A stretch of DNA of 64,000 bases from Aaosphaeria pasadenensis (Eukaryota; Ascomycota; Dothideomycetes; Pleosporales), in assembly GCA_022813625.1 (NCBI GenBank), contig JAKLMB010000039.1, positions 247,238-311,237 on the forward strand, given 5' to 3'. The notes below the pieces were generated by a model, which had not been told where the DNA came from, did not search any database, and worked only from the letters and a program-made list of their open reading frames with translations. Below, piece after piece: positions 45,516-56,112 of the stretch (positions are counted from its first letter, which is position 1; each line of letters opens with the position of its first letter). The translations under genes were made by a program, and so were the position numbers.

Positions 45516-47177
45516 TCACAACTGGCTACCGCTGTCGTGACTGTTAAGTAAAGGATACCCAAAGCACCCGCCATCAACCACGACATCCCTCTCCACCCTC
45601 GCCCCCCTCTCCGCAACACTCATCAGATACGCCTTCAAATCGACAAAAACATCCATCTCGTACTTATCCCACCTCACGCACGGCCACTCCATGTCCCTAA
45701 ACGCCTCCAGACTCCCAGCGAAATCCTCAATCGCGCCCCTCAGCGTGCTCTTCATGCCCTCGTCGAACCGCCCCGTGTCGTCCTCCAAGACAGGAAGCAA
45801 GTACTCCCTGATCTCTGCGGTCTTAGAAGGCGGGATGAGGAAAGTGTGCAACACGTCCTCGCCGCCAATCTGCAACGCGTTGCCCAGCCGCGGCCAGGCC
45901 TCGCGGAAGTCGTCGGGGAAGTTGAAGGGCGGGGCGCAGGGGATGTCGAGGGACATGTCCATGAGGAAGTCGTAGCCGTCTTTGAGCCAGGTGACTTTTT
46001 CGATGGGGTAGAGGGGCGGCTCGGAGATGGTGCCGTTGGTGAAGGGTGAGAGGCCGTTTGTGAGGAGGAGGAGGGATTGGTAGGAGGGTGGGAGGGTGGT
46101 TTGGAGACGGTCAGAGGCGGTGGTGAGGGCGGAGTGGGTGGCGGGTGGGTGGTGGATTGTGGTTGGGTCTGAGTCTGAATCTTGAGAGATGTCTAGGTCA
46201 CGGTTGGTGGGATTGGATAGGGTGTTGGTTTCTATCGTTTTCAGTATGTCTTGCAGACTTGAATCTTTGAGTGCTAGTCGTCCGTTCTTGATCCGCTCGT
46301 CTATCGCAGCCTCGATGTCTTGCGCAAATTGAGACAGTCTTGCTTCGTCCACACCTATCATTCTTGCTAGAGCCCCTTCTTTCAACATGTTCCAAGCTCT
46401 TCGGCACTGCGAAAGGAACCAAACTTGTCGGGTTGCATCCATACGCCGTGCAATTATCCCCAGAATTTCTTCGGGCTCCAACAACAGCTCCGACTCGCAT
46501 TCGAACTCAACTCCCTGCTCCTTGAGCTGGAGGCTCAAGTTGAGAGCGCTCACGAGACCAGAGCTGACATCCGAAGATGCAGCGCCTTGTCTCACATTCA
46601 TGATCTTTCCGCCCGAGATTTCGTTCACCTTGCCGAGCATTTCTTTGAGAGCCTCTTGCATGCTCTCGGGTGTGAATTCTCGATCGTACAGTGTCTTGTA
46701 TTCTCTGATTGCTTGAACAGATCCGAAGGAGACTTGTCTGTTGGGAAACCACCAATCTCGCTGATACTCAAAGGCCATCTTGTCGATCATGGCTTGTAGA
46801 TCTTCGTTAGTGACAGGTCTGTCTGCCACATCGATTTTGGCATGCTTCCCTACCCGCTCCTCGCCATCTTCATCTCCGGCGGCCTGATCTCGGGCGCGGG
46901 TACGCTCAGATGAGATTCTGTCGTGCGCGCGCTCTTTCTCGCCAGCAGGCCAGTCATCGATTGAGGTCCATAGCAGCCATAGTGGTCTGATGACTACCTC
47001 TTCGTGATCGTCGGCATCGTACTTTTTGAGGCGAGAAACCAGACGCAATGCAACATCGGTACATCCAAGTACTGCAAATTGCAGGGCGAGATTCGATAGT
47101 ATGCGGGAGAATTCAGCTCGACTTGCTTGTAGCAGCCGGGTCTTTGAAAATAATGTCGACATCCTTCCCGTTTTCAT
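45516..47177 (-). CDS. Smi1/Knr4 (SUKH) domain protein
   Basis: An open frame to 47288 begins only at a TTG; the first in-frame ATG is at 47177, giving 553 residues, but a 5' exon further upstream cannot be excluded. The N-terminal 100 residues are helical and may be repeat-like (LSNLALQFAVLGCTDVALRLVSRL). The middle is charged. From about residue 355 the Smi1/Knr4 signature appears: LPPSYQSLLLLTNGLSPF, LYPIEKVTWL, and GGEDVLHTFLIPPS. In yeast Knr4 links cell-wall glucan synthesis with Slt2 and calcineurin signalling. This protein has a different N-terminal layout from Knr4, so only the domain is assigned. Confidence 0.75.
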   Translation of the reverse strand: MKTGRMSTLFSKTRLLQASRAEFSRILSNLALQFAVLGCTDVALRLVSRLKKYDADDHEEVVIRPLWLLWTSIDDWPAGEKERAHDRISSERTRARDQAAGDEDGEERVGKHAKIDVADRPVTNEDLQAMIDKMAFEYQRDWWFPNRQVSFGSVQAIREYKTLYDREFTPESMQEALKEMLGKVNEISGGKIMNVRQGAASSDVSSGLVSALNLSLQLKEQGVEFECESELLLEPEEILGIIARRMDATRQVWFLSQCRRAWNMLKEGALARMIGVDEARLSQFAQDIEAAIDERIKNGRLALKDSSLQDILKTIETNTLSNPTNRDLDISQDSDSDPTTIHHPPATHSALTTASDRLQTTLPPSYQSLLLLTNGLSPFTNGTISEPPLYPIEKVTWLKDGYDFLMDMSLDIPCAPPFNFPDDFREAWPRLGNALQIGGEDVLHTFLIPPSKTAEIREYLLPVLEDDTGRFDEGMKSTLRGAIEDFAGSLEAFRDMEWPCVRWDKYEMDVFVDLKAYLMSVAERGARVERDVVVDGGCFGYPLLNSHDSGSQL

Positions 47178-47670
47178 GTGCCGGAATTGTGTGGCTCTCA
47201 AGAACGCTAGAGGAACTCCCGATAGAGAATTCAAACACTGGAATGTGTCTTCACCGTAGCAGGGCCTTCGGAGATGGTGGTTGCACAATGACCAGGGCGT
47301 AAGCGATGACGTATGACGATCTGGAACGGTTGCGCCTGACCAACACGAAATCCTTTATTCTAGAACTATTTGTATGCTTCTTTAGGCGCCAAATCGAGAT
47401 CTAGTCTTCATCGAATGTGAGTTTATGAATTTCCTCTTTCAAATCTTTATGACCCTGGGTGTCGCTGTGCAGAAACGCCATGTGCTGGAATGTGACAGCA
47501 GGAAAATAGAACGCCTGAATATTGAATCACACATGCTTGTAGGATCCTTTCGTGCATGTTAAGTCAAACGCCAATGTGTGCATATTTGAGAAACCGTGTT
47601 GTATCGTAGGACTTCTCGTTGAGCATCAGCTACATCGTTAGAAAGTTGGCCTAAGCCAGTAAGAAGGACG
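47178..47670. other. Intergenic region, no gene recognised
   Basis: 493 bases between two minus-strand genes: the promoter of the Smi1/Knr4 gene and the 3' UTR of the kinase. The frame of the Smi1/Knr4 gene stays open without an ATG to about 47355, so part of this may be an unrecognised 5' exon. Confidence 0.5.
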
Positions 47671-49893
47671 TCAATCGTCTTTCAGACATCGTAACAATGT
47701 CTTCACCAAGATGTCGCGGTCGACTGGTTTTGAGATATACGCCGACATTCCCTTCGCAAGGTAGGCCTCAGCTTGGCCTTTGAGAGCGTTGGCTGTCATT
47801 GCCACAATCGGCATGACCATACCAGCATCTCGGATCGCCTTGGTGGCACTCGCGCCGTCAAGACCCGGCATGTTTATGTCCATAAGAATAATTTTGTATG
47901 GTGGGCAGGCTTCAATGGCCATTTTGGCGGCTTCTCTCCCATTGATCGCGAGATCAATGTTGGTGAAGCCAAGTCCTTGAAGGATTTTCAAGATGACTTT
48001 TTGATTGATTGGGTTGTCCTCTGCAATGAGCACATTTGTATCGGCCGCTATTGTCCTCAATCTCTCTGCAAGATTACTCTTACATGCGTTTTCGTCGACA
48101 TCGCCGTCTTGGATGGGGGTTACCACGCTGTATTGGTGTACTTTCTTAAGTTGTGCAGTAAACGAGAAGATGCTTCCACAGCCTTCGGGATTGGGGCGAT
48201 AACCAATCCGGCCATCCATCAGTTCCGCAAGGCTCTTGCATATGCTCAATCCAAGCCCGGTACCTTTGAATCTCTTCGTGGCGGAGTTGTCAAATTGCAC
48301 AAACGGTTTGAAGAGCGAGTTCGAGGCATCTGATGGGATGCCCACACCAGTGTCGATAACCTCTGTTATTATTGTGTATCTTTCATCGTCTTCGTCCTTC
48401 AAAGCTGCTTTGACAAGAACGTATCCTTCGTCGGTAAATTTGGTGGCATTGGATAGAAGGTTTTGTACAATCTGACGATATCGAAGACTGTCTCCTTCAG
48501 CAGCTGTAGGAAGCCGTGGGTCAACATCAATGCCCAGGCTTAATCTAGATCCACAGCTTTTCTCGTGCATCTTGAAGACAGAATGAACTATGTCTGGTAT
48601 ATTTATGATGTCACGGCTGATTGAAAAGCCTCCGTGGGTAAGTTTCGAGTAATCGAGGATGTCGTTGATTACTTGCATAAGAATGTCTCCGGATTCTTCG
48701 ATGAGTCGTGCCAACTCTAGTTGTTCGGAATCCAAGGATGTATCAAGAAGAAGGGTGAGAGCTGATAGCATACCTTTAACAGCATTAGTACGAGCATTTA
48801 TTCGGTCTACTTAATAACTTGCCATGCATTGGTGTGCGGATCTCGTGGCTCATATTTGCCAGGAATTCAGACTTCAATTGTGAAGACTCTTGAAAAGCAG
48901 TAATTAGGTCTGCTTCTACCTTGCGACGCTCCGTGAGATCGCGGGAAACCTTTACGAAGCCTATTAAGCTTTCTCCACGATATATCGGAGTGATGATGAC
49001 ATTGGCCCTGATTCTGTCAGCATTGATGCCCTTCTTGGATTATTTTTGCTTGTACAGCGGTAAAATGCCCTCGTCCAACTGCTGATCGTGTATGATTTTC
49101 GTCAAAATGATACTTACCAAAACTTGGACCCGTCTTTCCGATACCTCCAGCCTTCGTCTTCCAGGCGGCCGTCCCGTACGGCGTCTGCAAGCTCCTTTTG
49201 CGGCTTCCCATTCTCGAGATCCTCTTTACAATAAAAAGTCGAAAAGTGCTTCCCTATGATCTCTTCCTTCGAATAACCCTTGAACCTCTCTGCACCAGGA
49301 TTCCATGTCATCACATTGCCATCCTTATCAAGTAGGAATATAGCATAGTCTTTCACAGACTGTACCAGAATTCGAAAGGTCTCGTTGGCATGAAGCTCCT
49401 CCTGAAGCTCTAATTGCTTTTGATGTTCGGCTGTGGTATCTTCGAGTTCTAACTGGATGTATTGAAGACCATTCGCGCTGTAAATTGGAACAGCGCGAAT
49501 TGTCCACGCTGTGCCATCTTGGTGAATTTGGTTTTGCTTACATGGCTGTCTTGTTTCATGGACAGTCTCGATCGTTTTGTGGAACAATGAAAGCGAAGGA
49601 AGTAGTAATGTTGAGCCAAGCAAGTCATGCAGCGGCCGGCCGAGGACATGTTCGCGTCTGGCATTACCCGAAATCTGAAGATAGGTTTCTGAGACTTGCC
49701 GGACAATTGATGAAGCATCCAATATTATGGTTGGGATGGGGGTTAGGCGAAAGAATCCAAGTGATACGTCGACGTCAGCCTCATCTGCATGGTGGTTCTG
49801 ATGTTGGGGCATAGTAACCCCCGCAGCTGAGGTAGCAGACTCAGCGAAGGAGTCGAGCGAAGGAGTCATGGCCCGTCGTGGTATAATAGGCAT
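47671..49893 (-). CDS. Hybrid histidine kinase with two PAS domains
   Basis: Exons 49893-49118, 49007-48823 and 48773-47671 give 687 residues. The second intron (48774-48822) has a GC donor: the exon ends ATGCATG and the intron begins GCAAGT and ends AAAG. PAS 1 lies at about residues 45-150 (IPTIILDASSIVRQVSETY). PAS 2 lies at about 165-290 (DYAIFLLDKDGNVMTWNPGAE, GYSKEEIIGKHFSTFY, EGWRYRKDGSKFWAN). HisKA has His313 in SHEIRTPMHG. HATPase_c has QIVQNLLSNATKF, DTGVGIP and GTGLGLSIC. The receiver has LIAEDNPINQ and Asp619 in LMDINMPGLDG. The protein is soluble. The PAS pair suggests a redox, light or small-ligand input, but no cofactor-binding Cys signature was seen. Confidence 0.9.
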
Positions 49894-50894
49894 GATGCCG
49901 AGCAGCGACCGTAAACAAGCCGTGCTGGAAGCAGCGTCACTAGCCCTTTCAAGGAGCTGGGTAAGCTAGATGCCGCTGATGTGCATGTGCAGCTCGTGGT
50001 GGCAATTCAATGCGAAGTCGGCAAGCATGTCTTGAAAAGCCGAAATGAATCAGGCATCTGCCAATACGGGCAGTTCGAAGGATAAGATGTCTCGGGTCGA
50101 GATGGTATATGGAACAGCGATTTTCACGACCCGCAAGGTTGTTGGGAGTAATACCTACGAGGTAAGATCAGGTATGATACAATTCGAGGGTCATCCCATG
50201 TGCGGGCGAGCCTGATTGCCGTGGTTGTGCCTGAATCCTCCCGCGCTAATCCTATTTCGGCCATACTTTTGATATCAGCTCTCCCACCCATTGTCCCTAA
50301 ATTTGTCACTATACTTTGAGTAATTAGAAAGCCGGTAACATTCTTAAGGATTCGGATATGCTATTTACAGACCAACCGTGTACATTACCAATAGTGATTC
50401 GGCCTCTCGAACTGCCTCATCTATAGAATTAAACGAATACAAAACACCAGAAGTCATCTTCTAGACCGTGACACTATTCCCATGTCCAATATAGCAGACA
50501 TCACTATTGCCACCAGACTTGGAACAAATGAGAGATCTCAGTTTCGCTACGTTATACTACCTTGTCGCTCCACAATCTTTAGAGTAGCATGCCACATGTC
50601 CTACAAACATCGTATGCAGTTTCATTTGGTCCTCAGAGGTAAGGCCTCATACGATGAGGCAGTTGAGAATTGAACTAGCATTATAATCGCATTTGCTAAT
50701 CCACAGGCCAGAAGGTTCCGTCACTAAATGTGCTCTGAAGTCGATAAGGTATGAAAAATACGTTGTATGAAGGATTCCACGTCAAATATATTTCATTTCC
50801 TAACTATACACTCAACGGCTAACAATACAACTCTCCAAAAGGCCATTATACGCTATCGATACCTAGAAGGTGCCTGCTTTTTCCACCACTCTAC
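49894..50894. other. Intergenic region, no gene recognised
   Basis: About 1 kb holding the kinase promoter and the 3' side of the secreted repeat protein. Small frames (such as 50482-50673) show no support. Confidence 0.5.
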
Positions 50895-53216
50895 CTATTT
50901 CAATCTCCTGGACGGGGGAGAAGGAGGGTTGTCATCCACTACTTTAACATTGCCCGCGAGGATCGCGGATTTCAAGATCTGGTGCTTGGTGGAAAATAAG
51001 AGGGTATTCAAATTATACCACTTCAGGCCCAACACGTCCTTTGCGAATCCGAGTTCCCCTGCTGGTAGATTATTTTGTATCGTTTTGACAGTCCAGATGA
51101 TGTTGTGGTCCACCTCCTCAGTCAGCAGATTCCACTTGTCGCCCCAAGATTTCAGGTCCTTCAACGTAATTCCGTTAGGTGCTATCTTTCCGGGGTGGGC
51201 AGAAATCGCTTTCACAAGGGTAACTGCGTCGTCCACGTGCTTTCGTTGTATCACCCCAACTCTGGGTACCTTGAATCCGTTTTTATATATTCTCGGCTCC
51301 AATAATTCTCGCATCAAGCCCATCTTTGCAATCAGCTCAATCCCTGGATGTATGTGCGATATCTCGAGCTTTTTGCCTTCCCATATAGGCTTCGCATAAG
51401 CAGCTATGGCCTTTTTGTATTCATCGTCAACGAAGGGGGCTAGGTCTGCGTTCATATACTTGCGTGCCAACCACTCCGGGTGTTGTTTCTGGTATGTGTG
51501 AACATAGTCCTCGAAAATCTGCTGGTCTGATTTGGAGGTGAACCTAGAGTAGAAATAGTTGCAGGTTCTAGACGTGCCAGAAGGTCCTCGTGCGCCTAGG
51601 TGCAGTGTTGATACGCCTCCTACGGCATAGATTATAATCTTCCCCTGGATCGAAGTGTCTGCTGACAGACTTTCGTCTAACTTTTCGAACACTGGCACGA
51701 TATAAGTCTATTTCCCTACTCTGGTAAAGTTGTAGGAGCACTTACCATATTCCCACATGTCTAAAGTTAGTTCGACTTTGGTATCACGTCTTCTTGTGAG
51801 CTTATCGACCTTTTGCTTTCTAGATTGTTGTGCCTTTGAAAGAGGTGACCTTTTCGCCGCTCGTTTCGCCGCTTGTTTCCCGATTCGATTTCCCGATTGT
51901 TTTCCCGTTTGTTTCCCTCCTCGTTGTTCCGTTTGTTTCCTCACTCGATGTCCTTCTCGATATCCTAATCGATATCCTTCTCGATATCCTTCTCGATATC
52001 CATCTCGATGTCCTTCTCGTTGTCCTTCTCGTTGTCCCGTTGGTTTTCCCACTCGTTTTCCTGCTTGCTTCTCACCTCGCTTCGCCTTCTGTTTCGCCTT
52101 GGGTGGAGATGGTTGTTTCCTCTTTGTTGGACGTGGCGTTTTCTCCTTCTTCGGAGGTGGTCGTTTCCCCTTTGTTGGTTCTGCTTGAGCCAAAATGTCG
52201 TCTAGGTCTTTATCATTTAACGCAACATATAGACTGTCCGCACGAGCTGCTTGGGGAGGCGCTTTCTGTAATTCTTCGCGAGTCACCATCTTGAAGTTGA
52301 AACCCGCTGGGAGTGACTTGATAGCAGCTTTTTCTGGAGGACCACTCGTTCCGGGTGGAGCCCTCTTTCGACGTTGAGGCTTTGCACTAGCATCGTCAAG
52401 ATTGGGTCCCAGCTGAGGCTCACTCTCAGTCTCGTCTACTCCAAGCTGTTTCTTTGACTCAAGGGCCTCTGGTTCCATATCCTCGGTCGGCTCAACGTCC
52501 TCTGCCCCCACCTCTGGCTTTGGCTCGAGGTCTTCTACCCCAGTCTTCGGCTTTAGCGCTAGGCCTTCTACCCCAGTCTCTAGCTTTGACTCAAAGCCCT
52601 CTGTCTCATTCTCTGGTTCCGACTCAAGCCCCTCTACCTCATTCTCTGGTTCAGACTCGAGTGCCTCTGCTCCAAAATCCGGCTTCGACCTCACGCCCTC
52701 TGCCCCAGTCTCTGGCGGTGACTCGAGGCCCTCTCCTTCTATTACTTTCCCAGGCTCAAGACCCTCGTCCTCGTCACCAAGATCCTGTGCGTAAAGCGGA
52801 TCCCTATACTCGGGTCCAGCTTGCAGATCTCTCGCGAAGCGGCGCGCGAAAACCTCGTAGTCCTCCTCATCGTAATCCCCGTTACTCGCGTTGTAGTCTT
52901 CGATGCCTGCATCGAGGTCCTCTGCGTACGGGTCCGCGTTCACGTCTTCATCGCCCCGACGGTCAGGAGCTTCAAGATCTCTCGTATGCAGGTCCTTCTT
53001 AGGACTGTAATAGTCTATGTAATGGGAGTCGTGCGTTTGGATCTGGGAATCGGAGTCTCTCGCGCGCAGGTCCTCGTCGAGTTCGGCAGTGCTGGCGTAA
53101 TCGAGAGGGGCTCCCAAGAAAGAGTTGTCAGATTCGGCGGCCAGTTCTTCGGCGAGCAGTGTGCCGATGTGGTTTTGGAATACTGCGATCCCGAGAGCTA
53201 TCCCGGTGAAACGCAT
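50895..53216 (-). CDS. Secreted repeat protein with C-terminal nucleotidyltransferase-like domain
   Basis: Two exons, 53216-51746 and 51691-50895, joined by a 54-base intron (GTAAGT...GCCAG), give 755 residues; read separately they look like two genes. Residues 1-22 form a signal peptide (MRFTGIALGIAVF...LLA). Residues 50-155 are acidic with Asp/Tyr. Residues about 160-265 hold an 11-residue repeat (EGLESEPENEV, EGLESEPENET, EGFESKLETGV, EGLALKPKTGV). A dibasic-rich PQRRKRAPP follows. Residues about 350-480 are Lys/Arg-rich with 4-residue repeats (QREG, HRDG, YREG, YRLG). The C-terminal 270 residues are globular, with YAVGGVSTLHLGARG followed by TSRTCNYFY. That recalls the GG...R.T.D.D start of nucleotidyltransferase-like folds, but the Asp pair is missing. 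Function unknown. Confidence 0.75.
51944..52050. repeat. 12-base coding tandem repeat
   Basis: Units like TCGATATCCTTC (read on the plus strand) recur about eight times inside the secreted-protein gene and code for the Arg-Glu-Gly-Tyr/His tetrapeptides. The units are close enough for slippage, so length may vary between strains. Confidence 0.75.
52490..52730. repeat. 33-base coding repeat, imperfect
   Basis: About seven diverged 33-base units encode the 11-residue acidic repeat of the secreted protein. The most alike are the two neighbours encoding EGLESEPENEV and EGLESEPENET. The period is kept while bases differ. Confidence 0.65.
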
Positions 53217-54660
53217 GATAGCTCGTCGTGGAAGCGCGAGCGGATGATGGAGTTGGATTCAGGCTAGATACAAGGTTGAGAAGATTGATATTGGTTTAAG
53301 ACATTGGCAATGGGTTGAGAATGTTGATCAAATGGTAGAGGCCAGGCTGGACCTATATTATTTATAACGAAGTAGACGGATACAAACACAGCCTTTTGCA
53401 AAGTTTAACGGGTCTCGATGTTTCACTTTCTTCCTGAACGATCATCAAACGGAGTCCTGGATTTATATTTCTCCTCTTGCTCAACCCAAGTCTCAAAAGT
53501 TGAAGTAGGCAACTGGAACAACAATCTAGCAGAGGACTTGTTCTTGTCGATCCAGTCTAAACGTACGATTGCGAAACATGGTATGTAATAACAGACCAGA
53601 AACAACAGTGTAGTTCCCCATGTAACTTCTCCGAGAAATAGTATTCCATAGAAGAACGATCAACCGATGATCTCACACATCTACATTCCCGTGCTGCCAT
53701 CAAAGCAATGGTTTAATGGACCAACACCTCGGAGATCTCCACTGGAACAAAGATCGCCGTTCCGTCTCAACGGCGCGCATATCGGCAATATGAGAATAAT
53801 CGTTTCGCGAACCCTCGTGGCGGACTGTCACTGTGCAGGTACCTAGTAGATCTACAATGTCGTGTGCAGATGGAAAACGCCCGAAGCCGTTAGCGAGCAC
53901 AGTTGGAGTAATTATCTACGAATACGAGTATATGTCCGGGGTTGGTTATGTGTTTGGCGTCAATCTCGGTTTTCCCTTTACACGTTGCAACACCCTTGTT
54001 TCGCTTCAAATTCGCCGATAACTACTAACCTCCTAGGAGGACGAGCAGATCTAATCATAAAAAAATACCTTAGCAGTGTGGCACTTAGCATTGGCCTTGG
54101 TCGACGACAGAAGAAGGCTTCTAAAAGGCTCGGAATTGCCGGGTTGATACTCAAGCAAATTTTCGTCTTTTGAAGGGTTGGGGAACAGGTTTTCGCCAAT
54201 CACAGATACAATTAATTGTAAGATGCATGCATGTGCAATCAGTGTTTCCAAAATTTCATGTACGACTCTTTTGTTTATACCATTAATTATTACGAGGTAG
54301 GGGCAATAATCCTTGATCTTTGAATTCGATTAGATGTCATACGTCAAGTCTTAGTATGTGCATAACGATAGGATTGCCAAATTATACACACAATTCCTTG
54401 TACTTTCTATAATGTATCGTCATCCATATCCACCGAGTGGATATATTGGTGAGAATAGCTACAGAAAACCAACAAATGAACATGGATAGATGAAGGGAAT
54501 TAAGTGATCCATACGCGGTCGCGAATCAAGACTCCCCCACTACCTGCTTTCAATCTAGGATTTTGATTCGTGCGAGATCCAGCATTTAAATCATATTGCA
54601 CAATGATGGGAAAGAAATACGTGGTGGGTATCAATTTAAAGCCTATGAAATATCTTTCGT
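53217..54660. other. Intergenic region, no gene recognised
   Basis: About 1.4 kb, AT-richer than its surroundings. It contains the promoter of the secreted repeat protein and the 3' side of the SARAF gene. Frames of 60-103 codons (such as 53862-54173) have no recognisable content. Confidence 0.5.
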
Positions 54661-55678
54661 CTACCGGCGTGATGTAGATCCAAAGCCCGTACTCTCGTGC
54701 CTGGTCGATGAGTAGCTCGGAGAGCTTGAAGTTGACCGCGAGCTACCCTCCCCGCCATTGTTCCAACTGCTTCCTCCTCGCCCGCCACCAAAACCCCATC
54801 CGGAGTTTGTCTGGTTTCCTCGATTTCCTGACCTTCCAGCAGCATAGCCAGCCGCTGCTCCCCCAAGAGCACCAGACCAGAAGCCTGGTCTCCAGCCATC
54901 AGTGGCTCCGTAGCCACGCTTGGGGTTGCTTGGAGATGGCCTCCAGTCGTAGGGAGGTGGTGGGTCGTCATCATCGCCGCCGTTGCCTCCGCCTCCGCCA
55001 CCCCATCCAGGTCGATTGTTACCTCCATTCCAAGCTGGACGTTCGGCGCCTCTTGCCCATCCTATAAACGCGGAGTATACAATCCACAGCGCCACGCCCA
55101 CAAAAACCACCCAGAAAAGAGCCACGGATATTTTGTCGCCGGTCGTTTGCTGATGCTTGCCGTCGTCATCACCGCCACCGAACCATGGCTTCTTATGGCC
55201 ATATTTCTCATGGCCCTTGTCCGTGAGGACGAGTTTGTACTCAACACCGCAGCTGCCTTTCAAAATGTATGGGTCTTCGGGATAATCGTAGCCTTCGCAA
55301 ATGACGTCGGTGGAGCCGAGCTTGAATTCTTCAGGGAGGGAGGCGGTGCAGGTCCACTGGATGTCTTCTTCGTTGTAATCGGATCCAGCATTTTTGCAGC
55401 GCATAACATCGATTTCGTATAGCCCGCGTCCAGAACCGCCGATGCAATTCAACTGTCGTGTGATTAGCTTGAGCCTCCTCTGGAGGGGCATATGCGATGT
55501 AGGCGCTTACCTGAGGTATAGCAGACACACGTCTATGCGAGGTCTTCATATCCTTACGTAGGGTAAGGCTTTGAACATTGGAAAGCTTGACCTTGTTTCC
55601 TGAGCGAAGGCCATGCACTCCTTCAACCAGGGCCGAAGTGGCCAACAGGGCTGGGTAGAGAAAGCTGAGATGATGCAT
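54661..55678 (-). CDS. SARAF (TMEM66) family ER membrane protein
   Basis: Exons 55678-55511 and 55452-54661 (58-base intron) give 319 residues. A signal peptide (LSFLYPALLATSALVEGVHG) leads to a luminal domain with the SARAF pattern: VQSLTLR, CIGGSGRGLYEIDVMRCKNAG, IQWTCTASLPEEFKLGSTDVICEGYD, ILKGSCGVEYKL. One membrane segment follows (VALFWVVFVGVALWIVYSAFIG). The cytosolic tail is Gly/Asn/Trp-rich, then Ser/Thr-rich. In animals SARAF dampens store-operated calcium entry through STIM1. Fungi lack a clear STIM/Orai pair, so the fungal role is open. It shares a 434-base promoter with the PBN1-like gene. Confidence 0.88.
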
Positions 55679-56112
55679 CGTGCACAGGTGTCAGCACACC
55701 AGGACTTGTAGGAGTATGAAGTTGCTCAATGTCGCTTTATCATGAGCCTGCAGTGGCAAATTGTGCAAAGGACACCGTGGATTGTAAAAGCGTGGAGGCG
55801 TTGCCAGGCAGAAAGATCCAGAGGTGTCGAATGGCAAGGCCGCAACGTCATGGAGATCCGTGCGCCATCGATATCAGGCACTTCCCCTTTTGGGCTAGCG
55901 GGATTCACAGACATCGAGCTCAGGTGGTGGTTCTAAGACATCAGTCCAGTTACACCAGTCTCCCTTCTGCTTGGAGCTGCTTTACTAAACATTTTCTCGC
56001 GACACAAGCTTCAATTCAACTATTCATAATATTGGAAATCGTCTCTGATCTTTCTTCGCCGTTTACAAAATAGCAGGATTCTTTGAAGGCCAGCTGCTGT
56101 AGCTCAGACAAG
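55679..56112. promoter_or_regulatory. Divergent promoter of SARAF-like and PBN1-like genes
   Basis: 434 bases between two outward-facing starts, both for ER membrane proteins. The segment GACACCGTGGATTG near 55768 was considered as an unfolded-protein response element but does not fit well. No specific site is claimed. Confidence 0.4.

Noticed and set aside
50895..51698. Independent 267-codon gene starting at MPVFEKLDE
   Set aside because: The start codon lies inside an intron-like segment; splicing GTAAGT to GCCAG joins it in frame to the upstream secreted-protein exon, and the combined length closes to whole codons.
51944..52050. CRISPR-like array
   Set aside because: Units of 12 bases without spacers, inside a eukaryotic coding exon.
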